Source: Helopsaltes ochotensis
Taxonomy: Eukaryota; Chordata; Aves; Passeriformes; Locustellidae
Direction of reading: 5' to 3'
NCBI GenBank assembly: GCA_013400155.1
Contig: VXBM01000216.1
Span: 373,297 to 437,296, forward strand
DNA: 64,000 nucleotides
Below, in pieces: positions 13,291 to 27,100 of this stretch (position 1 is the stretch's first letter; the number at the start of each line of letters is the position of its first letter). Both the position numbers and the translations under genes were made by a program. Under the pieces are notes generated by a model. It was not told where the DNA came from. It worked only from the letters and a program-made list of their open reading frames with translations, and did no database searches.

Positions 13291-16200
13291 CTAAAGTGGA
13301 CACCATCACATGACTTACATCAGCCAGACCTGAAACTGCAGCAGCCCGCACAGAACCGAAATCTAATCCCCTAACTCACTTAGGCAGCCCAGAGGAACCC
13401 CACGTTTCAGACAACTACACCGCTGGCCCCACTGGTAGATCAGAAATCAGAGGTATAGAGTGTTAGCTCCTTTAAGATCCCACCAAAGATTAGTATCGGG
13501 CAAAAACACAACACCAGTGCCCTCAAAACTCTGCCCACTGAAATTCAGATCGATGTCGTCAGAAGGTTCCAGATTTCCCGTACCTCTTTCTTACATAGCA
13601 GTAGATGATGGCGAGTATTCCACTAGTCAGTATTCCTACACCAATTCCCACAGCAATGTAGCGCTCGTAAGAATTATGTGCATATGAATTTAATGTTAAA
13701 TGTTCACACCTCTCTCCATTATAACCTGCAAGGCACCTACAAAATAAATACACACCATGCAAAAATTATTCAGAACTTGTTTTGCTTTCTATTTCAAACG
13801 CGTTAGTTTTCATCACAAGAAGTCTAAACAAGGAGGGGCTGAACCTGGTACTCACTCAGAACCTTTTCCCTCCACCAAGACTACCAGTTGTCCCAGTTTA
13901 TCTAGTTTAAAGCTAGCTCGAGTACTGCAGTCACAGCAGCAATGCAGTCTAAATATCCCCTCGTTGTCCAGGGTGTGGACCAGGAGCACTGTGCTCTGCT
14001 GATCCTTAGCTGCTGTAATGTCTCCAAAGGCCAAGGCTGCCCACTATGCATTCTAGAGAATTGTAAGGACACCATGGTCCTGACTGCTATGTGGGTGTGG
14101 AATAAGGGAGCTGTAGCCGATATGTAGGAAGGTCCTGTTCTCTTCTTAGTACTCACTGTGAACATCTATTGATTCCTCTACTACTTACTCCAGCACCAGC
14201 TGATCAGTGATTTGAGATGGCACCATGGTAGTGACCTACAAAGCTGTGAATTTCCCCTCTCCCTTCCTTAGTTTTACACTAGCACAGCACTACAGCCTTG
14301 TTAGCAGTCCTGAGGCACCACAGCACTCAGGTCTGTGCCAAACTTTAATGTTGCAAATACCTGAATGACATATATGCAGCACATAAAGAATCAATGCCCG
14401 TGCAATTTTTGAAGAAGGATATAACAGGCAGTGTTCCTTACTTGCATATGGGCTTCCTCAGTTCGCTGTGGAAGGCACAGAGCCCATTGATACAATAGCT
14501 GTGATGTTCCTCAAGGCAGGTCTGCATCAGCTTCAAGAGCTTTGGCTGCTCTGTATAATCTACTGTGAAATAGAATAAAGTCATGTTATGCTTAGGACAA
14601 AACATCGTTTGAACATATTGTCACACCTTGAGCAGAACAGACACTGCGTGCAGCAAACAGTACATCAATTTACTGTGCGGTGTCTTGTGAGCTGATTCAG
14701 TCAGCACTGAACAGAGCAAGCTTCTGATACAGTCCAGCACAGCATTGAGAAAGCACAAACTGTAAATAAATCACTTGCTCTTGAGGAACGTGTACAGAAA
14801 TGACTATGGGAGATTCACACAGGGTAACATCAGCACTATCCAACCTGCAATCCAATCAGAAAAACTGTCCCAGGAATAGCGGGGGATTAGGACACAAGGA
14901 GTATATAACTATAATATTCCCAGTGTCCTTCCCTGTCTGAATTCAAATAGTTAAATAATCTTTTCCTTATCTCAAGACAAACTACTGCATTTCTAGTGCT
15001 CCTGCCTGCCAGCTCTGCAGCCACGAGTCAGGATGAACGCTGGGACTCCTCCCTCCCCTCCCTTCTCCATGGTTTAATGTTAGCTGAATGTCCCATGACA
15101 ATTGTAAGCTGCCTAGGCTGCCTGGATGGTTTTGTTGTGCAAAAGCACAGCCCACAGCTACCAAGGTTCTGAACTTGTGCTAAATTCTAAGCAACAGGTC
15201 AGCAAGCACACTTCTTGAACAGAAAATGCTACCTTATTCCCTTATTCACAGTGGCTTAAATGGGAATAAAGAAGTGAAGGGAACAGGGGTGCAGCAGGTG
15301 AGGAGAAAGCTCCAAAGCTTCACCATCACTGCAAGCATCTGTTCCAGCTGGTCTCTCTACTCAGTTACAGGAATCACTGGTGGGGTGGGGTGTCCAAGCA
15401 ATGACTTACTATTTCAGGGGACTGCCTCAGTGACACCTGAAGGTGATTTCCTAACCGAGTGCATGTCAACACTAGCTTTCAGTTATGACCACAGGAAAAA
15501 TAACATCTTGCAGCAAGGTGACAAGGTCTGCTCAACAAAGGTGACTCAACAAAGGTACAGCAAGCAGAACCCTTCCTTTCTGACTAAGTGCTGAATCAAG
15601 GTCTGGATATAATACACTCATGGAACCATTGCTACGGACAGAAGCCTCAAGCCCCCTTGAGGGCAGCTTGTGATCCCACCACACACTTTTCAGGATTAAC
15701 AGCACTAGCCCCCTAAATTCCCAATCAAGTTCCAGTCTGAGCCATCTAATGGAAGGAACCTCCTTTGTGTGGTCTTCTAAGTGGTTTTGGGTTTTTTTCC
15801 TTCCTCCTCTCTGCAGCTTTATCAGAGATGACAAGCAATGGCAAAAGCTGCTCTTGCTAGAGCAACTCTCAACTTCAGTTGTGAATGATGTGGTTTGAAC
15901 ACCCAAAAGGCATGATGCTATCACTGACACTCAGATCAAACACAATTCCTTTGAGAACAGTGCCTCTCAAACCTGACAGAGTAATCAGACTTTCAGCTTA
16001 GCAAGAGACTTGAAGAGAACAAGTGACAATTCAGATCTGCTTGGAAAATTACATGCTGGCTTACTGCACTTCCTCAGGAAAAGCTACAGAGGTGGGAGAA
16101 GCATGTCTTGTTTTAGAATGAACTTTGAATGACTGAGGAAAGAGGATCTTATCCGTCCTTTCACAGAGAAAAAGTTACCCACAAGTTTCTCTTCACACTG

Positions 16201-18711
16201 TGAGGCCTAGAAACACAGTACAAGGGAGGAAGTTGGTGCTGGCTAAATAGGAGCTCTAGTATCCAGCTCTGGCTCTTTTCTGGCTGGCTCTAGGAATGCT
16301 GCTGACAACCTCTGGAGACTGGCTTGTTGGCTAAGAGCACTGTCAGCAAAGGACCAGGCCTTAGAGGGACAGACTTCAGGAAGAAGTTAAGAAAGGGCAG
16401 TTTTCATGAAGAAAAGATAGATTTTGGGACAAGAGATGAATGACCCTACTGGGTGCACAGGAGCACTGTACACTGTTCTCTGATGAGGAAAGCACAATGG
16501 AAAGCATGTGGTCTACAGAGCTGCAGGGCTCCCCATGCCAAGAAGATCCAGGATGCTGGGGACTTGCAAGAGCCCATTCTGGTTAGGTCTAAAGTACCTG
16601 CAGGACAGCTATCTAGAGCTCTGCAGGGAAGAGTTTCAGAAAATAGACAATGGCACGTTCACACTTTTCCCAGGAGCCTCCTCAAACACTCGGGCACCAA
16701 CTGTTTTGAATCACCATTCCAGCACAAAGTGCACTAGAAAACCACTATAAATAACCCTTCAATGGGAGCCTTTAGCCAGCATTTCCCACTGCCTAAAGTA
16801 CTGCTCTTCTGCTAGGCCCTGAGAAGATGTCTATTGCACAGGTTTAGTTTTTCATTTCCATCTCTGCCATGAGGGAAAGAAAGAAAATAAACATGAGGAA
16901 GGTACAAATTCACACCCCAGAGGCACAAAATCCCCAGCCACCTCTACCCCAACTTCCACCAGATGGATTTCCACATCCCAAAATCCCTTTTCGCTCACGC
17001 CACCGCTGCCGAGAGGTGGCAGACTTCCACCTACGTGGCAGACTTCCACCTACCCCCATCTGCAGGAAACTTGGCTTTGTGCAGGTACAGGAACCTCTTC
17101 CCTGAGTGCTGCTGTCATTAGAAACCCAGGTCAGCCTGGAGCAGCATGCTGCCTAGAAAGCACTTGAGACAAACCAACACATTCCTTCGTAGCTGTCAGG
17201 AGGAGCAGCTTGGTCCACTGTGGGTAAGATCAGCTATTTAGTCTACACACAAAAATTCCATGGGCTAATTATTTTGACATTGCAAAAGTACAAATTACCT
17301 CTGAAAGAATGAGTCTTGAAAACAAAAAGGATGATTTCCTAGTCTGCCCCAGAGCATTATGTTAATTCCTATCATACTGTCCGCCTAGATACTAAACAAG
17401 CTGTTGAATAAACAGGTCCATGTGCCCTTTCATGTCACGTGAGGAGAGAGAAATATGCCGTGTAAGCACTTGACAGCTGCCTGCAACTGAGTCATTCAAA
17501 TAGATACACCTGGCAAGATCTGACATGAAATCAAGGCTACAGGTACTTGGAAGCCTGGGCTCGCCAAAACTAACAGACTGGCAACAAAAGGAGTCAGCCA
17601 GTAAGACCATGACAGCTCAGTCCTCAAGTATGGTGCATCAGGGAGGAAAGGCAATGGGAAAAGGGAGGCAGGGAAGGGCTCTGCCCCAGGTCCAGGTCCT
17701 TTACAGGCATGGAACCAGCTGATGGCAATCAAGAGATTCCATTTTTTTTCCCAGTGCAACCAAGACCTTCCCTACTCCTGGCTGCCCATTTTGCTACAAA
17801 GGCTGTGCATCACCCCAAATAGCACCAAAAGTTCTTTCTCCATGCCGTGCCAGCTCCCAGCTCCTTCCATGCCCTTTCCCCCTCTCAGCTAATCACTGAG
17901 CCTAAAATTCCCCAGCCCCAGCACTGGTGACAAGTAAAGCCTATGCGGCATAAAAGAAGGAAATAGGACCAGATCTTCTACATAGCTGGCAAGGAGATGG
18001 AGCAGAAATTAAAGGCTTTCCACAAACAGCACCTCAGTTCCCAAATGACTTGAATCCCACAAGAAACTGCCAGTTTCTCCAGTGATACTGAACCAGGAGT
18101 TCATGTTCTTAGAACCCAGTATTACTAAATCCTGGCAGTAAATCCTACTATGAACTTACAGTGCACAGGAATAGAAGCTACCAGGAAACTGGAGAGATTC
18201 AGTGAGTTTCTCTGCTTAATGTTTTAAGCATTTCTTTTCAATCTTCTTTCTGGAAAGGCTGTTTATCAACTTTTCACTGGCTTTGTAAGAGGTCCACCAA
18301 AATATACTTTTAACTCCCTGTGTAAATGTGTGCTTGAATGTGAATTTGATTCTACCTTTGAGTGGAATTCTCTCAAAGGAAAATGCTGGTGTCCAGTTGA
18401 CTACCACACTCCAGCTGCCACAAATGTTCACAGACTACTGCAGACATGGCTGTGACCCTGTAAATAAGCCTCCTCTTTGTTGAAACATGACCCATCGCTC
18501 CTGCTTTCTAGAAACAACACAAAGAGGGCACTTAACGAGCCACAACGTATTCCCACTTCATTATCCTCCTGTTGGCTGTATGCAGCTCTGCAAGAATCGT
18601 GTCACAGACAGACTAAACCAGGCCACAGTGCTGCCCTGATCAAACAAAGTAGTGCGGTCAAAAATCAACATTTTATGAACTTCACATGCATACGAGTGTG
18701 TAAACATATTT

Positions 18712-18749
<38 letters not shown>

Positions 18750-20305
18750 AGGAACCCACACATATAGTATGTGTGTGGATGAATGTATAAATTACATTGT
18801 ACCACTCTGAGAAATTAGAAATGAAAATAAAACAGCTGGACTTGTTGTGAGAAAATAATAAAATGCTTACGGATCTACTGAAAAAGCTTGGAAGACATCT
18901 TGTGATGACTTAGAATTAACAGAAGATGATTTGTATGCATGTTTATATGCCTTTAAAAGTACATAGTTAGATTCCTCTTCTCCTTTACTGACCTGCCAAA
19001 ACCTCATTCCCAGATCGCACAGCTCTCCGAAAGCAATGACATCACCAGCATCTCAGGTAACATCAAGAATGCAGCTGGCAGGATAAACACAGCTCTGCTC
19101 TCAGATGTTGGCAGGCAAACGAGCCTGAGTTCACATTTCAGTCAGAAAAGAGAAAGGAAGAAGGGAGAGAGCCAGCACTCTGAGGAGAGCTGTGAAAACC
19201 CAGACAGCCAAAAGCAAAACTGCAACAAAGACAGAAACTGCTGAGTAAGAACTCAGGAGAGGCATCGCTCGAAGTTGTGCCTGTTCACTCTCACTTCTGC
19301 ACATTAAGGCGCGCACTGAGGACAGACAGAACCCAAGCACCAGGTAAAAATAACAGAAACAAAAATAATCAGAAACCCAGATCATCAGCCTTAAAACGTC
19401 TTCTTCAAATTATGACTGAACTTGAGTTAAATGATCCTTCAGTTACCCCAGCTGGGTGGCAGCTCTTACTCCAGGGAGGCTTCAAAGGCTCTATGAAGAA
19501 ATCAGCTCATCTCACAAATAAAACTTACAAATCCAACAGCGTCCAAGGGATGGAGCATCACAGCAGTTAACATCACAAATTTTGGTGGAGGTTTTGGTTT
19601 ATTGGTTGGGGTTTTTTTCCTAATTGACAGATTAACAGAGACAAATAGAACAAAAAAAGCAATACCTTCAGCGTTGTTTTTTGTCCAATTATTCCATAAG
19701 TCAGTGCTGAGGGATGAAGCAGTAATAGCTGACTCTTCACTCAGTGCCCCCATTGCTGTGTAATGAAAATAGATGCTTACTGGAACAGAAAAGCTCAGTA
19801 TATCTATTCAAGGTTCATTTCACCCAGAAAGCACTTCATACAAGATGCACTTCAAACAAACCCCAGAGAAGGCAGCAGTATAATAATAATTCATTTAAAA
19901 CACTCTTGCCTCAAACTTCCTTTTGACACAGCGTAATTATGATTGTGGGACAACAAACGATGGCTTGCAAATTTCCCAAATACAAATCCATCCTGTTTTC
20001 CATTCTATTATCTTGCACAATTTACAACACAGATACATGTAACATACTACAACCTTACACCTATTTACCAGTTTAAGTACCTTATTTTCAAAGAGTCTAA
20101 ATTATACCCTATCAGTTAAAATTTCATCCAGGTTTCAAACGGCTGGAGTAGCTCTGCTTCGCAACCTCTCTGCACGCCTCCCACCCCACCGCCTACTTCG
20201 GAAGGAGAGAAATACTGTTTAACAAAGCCTTGGATCTCACTACACAGAACAGCCTCTCCCAAACCTACCTTTCAGCAAAATATAGATTAGCATTCCAAAT
20301 GCCAT
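13236..20305 (-). CDS. EPGN: Epigen (EGF-receptor ligand precursor), complete five-exon gene
   Basis: Epigen is a membrane-anchored growth factor. Its released EGF domain activates EGFR/ErbB1 on epithelial cells. The coding parts lie at 20269-20305, 19666-19755, 14442-14562, 13584-13736 and 13236-13290. All introns are GT-AG, and the joined frame is 456 nt (151 residues plus TGA), close to the mammalian protein of about 154. The order is a short hydrophobic signal start (residues 1-16), an N-glycosylation site NWT at 35-37, an EGF domain at 58-93 with six cysteines (58, 66, 71, 82, 84, 93) in the family spacing, a transmembrane helix about 109-130, then a basic cytoplasmic tail ending in a KLKSPY motif also seen in mammals. 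It lies on the same strand as MTHFD2L and 3.7 kb beyond its stop, as in other amniotes. Introns contain no further gene. Identification is from family knowledge; the exon joins are read directly. Confidence 0.95.
13584..13736 (-). CDS. EPGN: EPGN exon 4 (end of EGF domain and transmembrane helix)
   Basis: Acceptor ATTTTGTAG, donor GTACGG. It encodes CLAGYNGERCEHL (cysteines 5 and 6 and the EGFR-ligand ending), the juxtamembrane stretch, and a hydrophobic helix rich in I, G, L and V, ending in the basic stop-transfer VRKR. Confidence 0.97.
14442..14562 (-). CDS. EPGN: EPGN exon 3 (first half of EGF domain)
   Basis: Acceptor TTTCACAG, donor GTAAGG. It carries cysteines 1-4 of the EGF domain, including SYCINGLC. 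The two-base remainder AA joins G of exon 4 to give Lys83. Loss of this exon would destroy the ligand. Confidence 0.95.
17016..17053. repeat. Exact tandem duplication of 19 bases in EPGN intron 2
   Basis: The unit GTGGCAGACTTCCACCTAC occurs twice with no spacer and no mismatch, which suggests a recent slippage or duplication event. It may be polymorphic in length. Confidence 0.9.
18716..18743. repeat. TA dinucleotide microsatellite in EPGN intron 2
   Basis: An uninterrupted run of about 14 TA units, likely polymorphic. Confidence 0.95.
19666..19755 (-). CDS. EPGN: EPGN exon 2 (propeptide)
   Basis: Acceptor ACACAG, donor GTATTG. It encodes the end of the signal region and the N-terminal propeptide, with the sequence AMGALSEESAIT, which matches the mammalian pattern A-M-x-A-L-x-E-E, and the glycosylation sequon NWT. 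Confidence 0.9.
20269..20305 (-). CDS. EPGN: EPGN exon 1 (coding part)
   Basis: It encodes MAFGMLIYILLK plus one base, then donor GTAGGT. The short signal-peptide start matches the beginning of mammalian epigen (M-A-x-G pattern). The trailing G joins CA of exon 2 to make Ala13. It is too short for ORF finders. Confidence 0.85.
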
Positions 20306-22500
20306 GGCAGGCAACTGCTTTAACACCTTCTCAGGTCTTCTTTCCAGGTGGCTTGCTTGCTCTGCTTATCTGTGCTCCTGTGTTTTCTCTTGCACTTATA
20401 TGCCAGGAAGCGTCATCTCCTGTTCTCACCAATCAAGAAAAGGTGTGCATCTGGTAACAACCTAACCCCCAGGGCAACCACACATTTATTTAGGAAACTG
20501 CTATTATCTAGCAATGGCATCAGGTTTTCTTTTGAAACCCTGGTTTCCTATTACCTGTGGGCATAATTGTGCAGGCAAAGGTACAGTTTTAGAGCCAGAC
20601 CTGGAATCTGACAGAGCAGAAGAACACAAAACCAAAAGTGAGCAAAACAAAACAGGATGTGAAAATGTGGTGTTTCCTCCTCTTCACAATGTAGGTCTTA
20701 CATTACTTCCAGGAGGATGTTCACCCTCAGGATACTACACTGGAGTTCAGAGAGCAGAGACCAGTCCCTGGTAATGTCCAGCCCCTGGTCCTCCCTGTCC
20801 CTCAGTCCCTGCCATCCAGAAGAACTTCGGGAACAGCTAGTGCCGAGATTAGGAAGTGATCAGGCACAAAGATAATGGATGATGTTCTTTATCAGCGACT
20901 GCCAGCGGGAGGCCTTTGATCCCAGGCCCTGCAAGCCTGAGGGTTGTGCTAATCACTTCCCATTCGGCCCCGCCGGCACAGCCCTGGAAGCAAGGCAGCC
21001 CACTGGCCGGTGTGAGGCCTGGGATTGCTGGCTGGAGCTGCGGGGCACAAGTCCAGAGCTGGCCGGGCACAAACACTGAGGAAACACACACTGAAAGAGC
21101 AGGTAAACTGTTTCCTCCTCCTACAGCAGCAGATCCCTTCATTTCTGCCAGGAAAGCCCATCTCTGCCTCTCCAAGAAGTGACTATGCTTAATGAGAACA
21201 ATCATACTTTTTACATAAAGTGTTTGCAGAGTCTCTAGAACAGACCTGTCAAACACGCTCGCTTCTTGTACTAAAGCACTCTCCACAGCTCCAAACACTG
21301 TCCAGCTTCCTTGGTCACAGGCAGCTTGGAACAAGTAGGACTGGTCTCCCTGAAAGGTACTGATGTGCCCAGACTAGAGCCGGTAATTGGAAAAGCCCAG
21401 TTCAGTAACACAGACATGAACAGTCTGACCGACCAAAGGAGAGCTGCATGCTTCACTTCAGCACCAACTCTCACTTCCTCAACCGTGAGCTCCAAGCAAC
21501 AAAAACATTTCACAATTTTTATATTTTAAAACCAAGAGTCTTCTAATAAGTGCCCTGGTAGCTCTGGTTGGCTCAAGTTCTCCCTCTCCACTGCATTCTC
21601 CTCAGTGATCTGTAGGATTACATCTAACCACTTCACGTGTTAAGTGAAAAACACAAGCTACTTATGCATATTTTAGTTACGCATTTTCCTGCTCATGGAC
21701 TGCATTCCGGGAGGCTTTTCCCTTCCTTTGCTATCCTGAATTACTGCATGCCTGCACACTGATTGAGTGCAACTTGCACACTCTCTGGACAGACAGGAGT
21801 GTTTATGCCTACCTGGATAACCTGTGCTCTCAGTCCCAAGCAGGGATGAGGTTTGTGAGCCTTGCTTTCAACACTCAGCTGCACAATGGCAGTTTAATCT
21901 GGCCTGAATCCGAGGAGGCTTTGTCATGAGGCAACACAGTGGGTGCGGTAGGCCTGGGACAAGGCTGCAGTGGGCAAGGCCGGGCTCTGTCTGCCGCAGG
22001 GCGTTTGTCCTTGGACAAACCTTGACCAGGTCAGGCACTCCAGTGTGCTTTTTGGGTTGTCTAATGGGCCTTTCCCTCTGGATGCTCCTTCTGGACGTTC
22101 TCCCAGTGGAGAGCACTCACAGATGCCTCTAGCAGCTCTGCAGACAGCATGCTGTGGAGCCAAGCCCAGGCCTCACTGCCTGTGCTGTAATGCTAACCCA
22201 GCTACCACAGGATCAAGGGAAAAGGCTTGTGATGCACCTGCTTGTAGGGCATGACAGGCAGGCTCGCTCAAGGGACAAAAGCACAGGGCCATAAATGGTT
22301 ATTCTGCCAAAAAACACAGAGATGGTCAGCTAAATCGAAGAGAACAATCAGCAGTTTGGATGCCAGATGGACACAGCAATGACTGAACCTGCAGGGTCTC
22401 CCCATTTGCTGTGCTTCGAACACACAATAAACAAAGGAAGAGCACAACCATGCCCCAAACCACATCAACACCGTCCAGCAAGACTGAGAGAACTGTGAAC
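20306..22500. other. EPGN upstream region / MTHFD2L downstream region
   Basis: It must hold the EPGN promoter and any 5' untranslated exon on the minus strand. It has no CpG island like those of its neighbours. The longest open frame (161 codons, minus strand, near 20.85-21.33 kb) begins with TTG and has no recognisable domain. No gene is supported here. Confidence 0.5.
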
Positions 22501-23306
22501 AAGTTTTATTCCATCTTTCAGTCACGGGCTGATCAGTCCAAGTACAGTCTCCATAGGTGCCTTGATTCTCCCAGCACTTATATTACCACATAAATTTATA
22601 TTACCACTTACATTTAAAAAGACAAGCGTCTGCACTGTTGACATTATATATTTAGTAATAATCCTGTCAAACTTCTGCAAACACTGCGCTAAAGCAAACT
22701 CTCGAAGTCCATCACAAGAACAGTCAGCACGGAAATGATGCTCCACCTTGACTTCTGTATCACAGTAAGCGCATTTTTCCTTTTAACAGCAATAGAATTT
22801 TAGCCATAGTCTTTTTCCTTCCTGTTCCCCTTTCAAGTTATCTGTAGCCAACTAGCAGACACCTAAGGCTCCCGATGAAAATAAATCAGTAATCCCAGCT
22901 GAGATAAAAACATGTAGAAGTCCAAACCTGTCCAGCACTGCCTTCAGTGGAACGTCACCAGTGCACACACTCAGCTGAACTGGCATCTCAGCAGTAACTC
23001 CACTACAACTTTTACACTGCATAGGACTGTTCTAGATCCATCCAGGAACCAACTTTTGGGAAGAGAAACATACTGATCTTATTCCATATGCTCTTCTCTA
23101 ACCAGCAAAATACTGTGGCCATTGAAGCCAAGGCTTACAACATGGATTAAAAAAAGCCCTCTTCATGCAGTTTCAAAAAATAAGAGAACAATTAAATGGC
23201 TTAAAGTTCCAACACAAATATTTCATCATGAATAAAATTTGGGTTTTCTCCTCCTCTTCATCCTCTGCCGCACTATGTATGTTGTAACTATATAGTAATT
23301 TTAACT

Positions 23307-23362
23307 ACATTCCACTCAATTCCATTCAATTTAATTCTATTCCATTCGATTTCAATCAAATT
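23307..23362. repeat. Degenerate ATTCC/ATTCA pentamer repeat
   Basis: About 55 bases made of imperfect ATTCCATTCAATT-type units. It lies 0.7 kb beyond the MTHFD2L stop, possibly within the 3' untranslated region. Confidence 0.6.
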
Positions 23363-23695
23363 CAGCCCAATCAGCTGTTCCAGCTTGAGGGGTTTTTGTG
23401 AAATAAGGGTAGTATGCACCAAAACAATTTGTACAGACATGGAGAAAAAATAATTCCAGCCTCAATTCTAGCTACTTACTCATGCTTACCTCTTGCAGAT
23501 GTTTAAAGTCAGAATTTCACCAGCATTCAAGCTTATTTTAACACATTTACTGAACATCTGCATCCATGTCAACATTACTGCCTGGCCACTGCTGGCTCTA
23601 AGTGTTCAAAAAAATATTTAAGGACCCTGAATTACATCCAGAGTGCTTAGTGAACCCAAACCATGTATTTAACAGATATCTAGTCTGTCTTAGTT

Positions 23696-23701
23696 TTTAT
23701 T
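23696..23701 (-). promoter_or_regulatory. Possible MTHFD2L polyadenylation signal
   Basis: TTTATT on plus reads AATAAA on minus, about 340 bases after the MTHFD2L stop. A further AATAAA lies on the minus strand near 22504. Which is used is unknown. Confidence 0.4.
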
Positions 23702-24038
23702 TTGTTTGAACAGGTCCCAAGTGTTTACAAGATCTTGGTAACTGCCCTAATACATAGGTACAGTTGTAATTTATGTTTCATTCTTCATTCTCAAACACAT
23801 AATTGACCACCACCACCAACCTGTGTAGGCTGCATTCTCCAAGTCATTTTTGCTCACAATAAGTCAGTAAGAGGTAAAACAAAGTATTTGAACATTTTAT
23901 AAACCATCAGATTTAACATACTTGACATGAAAAAATAAATACAATGTAGAAATAAATATATTTGTAGTAAAAAATAATTTTTTTGTGTATCAATAAATAG
24001 AACAACTCAGATTCTTCTTCCAAGGTAACTCGTTTGCT

Positions 24039-24151
24039 CTAGTAAATGAGCTTTTTAGTGACCAGGAGTGTGTTCTTCAGAAGCATTGCAACAGTCATAG
24101 GTCCTACCCCTCCTGGCACTGGAGTGATAAAGGCAGCCTTCTTCTTCACTT
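24039..24151 (-). CDS. MTHFD2L: MTHFD2L exon 8 (C-terminus, stop)
   Basis: Acceptor TTCTCTTAG. It encodes VKKKAAFITPVPGGVGPMTV and ends TKKLIY followed by TAG. The short C-terminus is typical of MTHFD2L. Confidence 0.97.
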
Positions 24152-27100
24152 CTAAGAGAAAAGAGAAAAAGGCATTGACTAAGAATGTTTCCAAACCCTT
24201 TTTTCCTTTCCACAGCCCACATATACACGAAGGGCAGTGACTGGCAGGTACTGCAGGTAAGGTACAAGCTAAGGCAGGAGTGTTACTGCAGCCACAGCAG
24301 GGATGGAACATGGCCAGGACTGGGGCTGCGAGGTACTTCTCCCAGTCTGAATGTATTACCCAGGGCTAGTTCTGGGCCAGGGTTTCACAACCTGTTCCAG
24401 CTGATCTACCTGCAGCAGATTGCCCTTCACCCATGGCAGCACAGGCACTCATGCAGCCTGTGTTCAGACAGATGGAAGGCTAATCCCAAAGAATTCTTTT
24501 GGTAAGGGGCAATTTTTGTCCATGTGACCCAGCTGTCTCAGGAACATCTGGGTGACATAAGGCCAGGATGAGCCCAGGAGAGCAGCATGGATGTGCATCA
24601 CCCCCATCTGCCAGCTGGGACACTGCACCTGCAATACCCAGGCAAGCTCAGGAAGCTGGGGGTGCCATTCTGTAGGTAAGGAGGTGACCCCCCGACTCTG
24701 TTCCTGAGGAGCGGCATGCAGAGCGGGAGGCCGCTGGAACTACTGCCATCGACAGCAGAGCACCAGCAGCAGCAAAGTCACCAAAGTCACCTCTGTCCCC
24801 TGCTTTGTCCACATCCTAAAAATGTACCCTGGGATCACAGAAAGAAACTTAAAACTGGAGAGAGAAAGAGTACAATCTTCTGTTTGATTTGTTTTTCCAC
24901 TTCACAATATAGACGACAAAGACGAGAGTTGTCTTCAAGGAGAAATACAGTTCTAGTGGCAAAAATCCCATTGCAAGTTCAGCCATAAACACTCAGTTCC
25001 TCCAGAAAAGACTTCTTTTTTTTTTAAATCAGTGTTACTAGGGTGCCTAGATTAAACCAGGATGCAAAGGGGCAGGTCTTTCCAAAGTATCACAAAGAAA
25101 AATCGTACTGATGAATTAGCTCCAACCATGAGCTATTGCAGACTATTCAAATACAGTGTACACCTTGAGTGCATTTAAGTTAACCTTATTCCTGTTTGAG
25201 GAATTCATATAATGTAGCAATAAACCCTGACTTGATATTCTTATCTACTGTGCAAAATGCCATCAATTGGAAATGCAGGTTGTTTGCAAAGGAATTCTGT
25301 TCAACTTCATAGGAACGCAGGACAAACTGTAGCAAGTTATTTGCTAATAATGTCTGACCAATTGGCATTTTACTAACCTTTTTAATTCTGAGATTTGGGG
25401 ATTTTTTAGGGTGCCACCATGAGAGGTTTTTTTGTTTGTTAGTTTGGGGGTTTTTTTTGGCTTGCTTAGTAATAATTTCTTGGTAAATCATAGCCCACTT
25501 TCAGAAGCATTGCTTTTTCAAAGGCACACACAGAGGAGATAACTGAGCAAGCATAACTGACACAAACACATTCAATTCCACTGAAGCCACTACAGAGCAG
25601 ACTCTGCCTGGCTGTGAGAAGAGATTAGGTGATGGAAAACTAGGCACTTGACTTTGGAACAAACAAGATCACTTGCTACTGCTTTAAGTGTATTTATCTT
25701 GAATCCCTTGAATATACATGGTGCTTAACTATCAGGAATAAGAAGGTCTCAAACCCAGAAATATTACAAAAGAATTTGAAAAATTGGATATTGGGGGTTT
25801 TGGGAAATGATATTTAGATTTGAAGAGTGGGGGTAAATGAAATTAATAAAATGCTGTCTGAAACCCCTCCCATGACAGGGACCTCACAAGAGCATTTGCA
25901 AAGTTAATAGTGAGTATCTCACTGAACTGAAGAACAGAAGATCAACCCTCATTGAGGAGAGATGGTAAATACAACCAGGAGGGTTTTAATTACTCTGCTG
26001 ACTGGCACCACCAGATATACTGTCAAAATATGTGGAAAGGAAATCAAGTTACAATGTGGTTTTTCTTCAGATGTAAAATGCAACAAATTAATTAAGATGT
26101 CATATGACAGTTACTCTTAATATTCTCAAATGCAAATAATTAACCTTTTTAATAATCATATTATTTTGAAGTACCTACCATTCTAGATTGGTGCTTACAG
26201 TTGAGTTACTATGAATTCTCAGATTAATGTCATAATTATTGAAATGCATCCACATCTGAAGAAAACACAACCATTAACACAGAAAATACTGTAGGCACTT
26301 TAAACTGGAATATTTTGTTTCCATGGCAATGTTACCTACCTCTTTTTGTGGTGTTATTCAAACTATCCCCACCTTACCTACAAAGAGGACAACCCACAAC
26401 CAAACCATGCCTTTCCTCAAGAAAACCTTCCAACGACTGTCAGGTACAACATGCATTGCCCGTGGTGTTAGTAACCCTACCCAGCAGGAAACACACAGTG
26501 CACTGTTTTCCCAAGTTGTTGGGAAAGTCCTCAGCCTATATTCTACCATGATGGAAATCCCTGTGGGTAGGTGTGGCAGAAGCCAAATTTTGTGTCAGTT
26601 TGCATAGAACCACCCAGATAGCTTATGCACAAAAACTGATCCAGATTTTTGAACACACAACACATGTCTGTGCTGGGGAAACTACTATCTGATAAGTTTC
26701 CATTGGTAAGAGTAAATACAGATATGGTGAGTGCAATTTTCCAAGATGAATGCCAGTGACCAAAGGGGGAAGATAACTTGGCCTCAAAAACATCAATAGA
26801 CTTTCCTTTTCTGGTCAAGTGAAATAGGCCAAAGCACAGTTCTCACACAGCACGTAAATATGTGACTGGTCTCATGCAGGCAGGTGAGGTGTTGTGCTGT
26901 CAGTTCCATCAGGTCCTGCTCCTGCTTCTTAGGAATAAAGTAACTTTGTCCACAGCTTTACTCCTGCTTTCTCCAGATGGGGGCTGGTCTCCCAGGCCTT
27001 CCCCTGACAATCTGGAAAATGCAAATTAGATGCCTATGGGGGAGGAGCTGCTATTTTGCAGCTTCTGTAGAACCTTGAAATCTTCCTTTGATTCTTCAGA

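Noticed and set aside
19131..19385. Hydrophobic minus-strand frame considered as the EPGN signal-peptide exon
   Set aside because: It lies downstream of exon 2 (19666-19755) in transcript order, and a better match in the right phase exists at 20269-20305.
20849..21334. 161-codon minus-strand open frame between EPGN and MTHFD2L
   Set aside because: The first codon is TTG, there is no family resemblance, and the region is likely the EPGN upstream flank.
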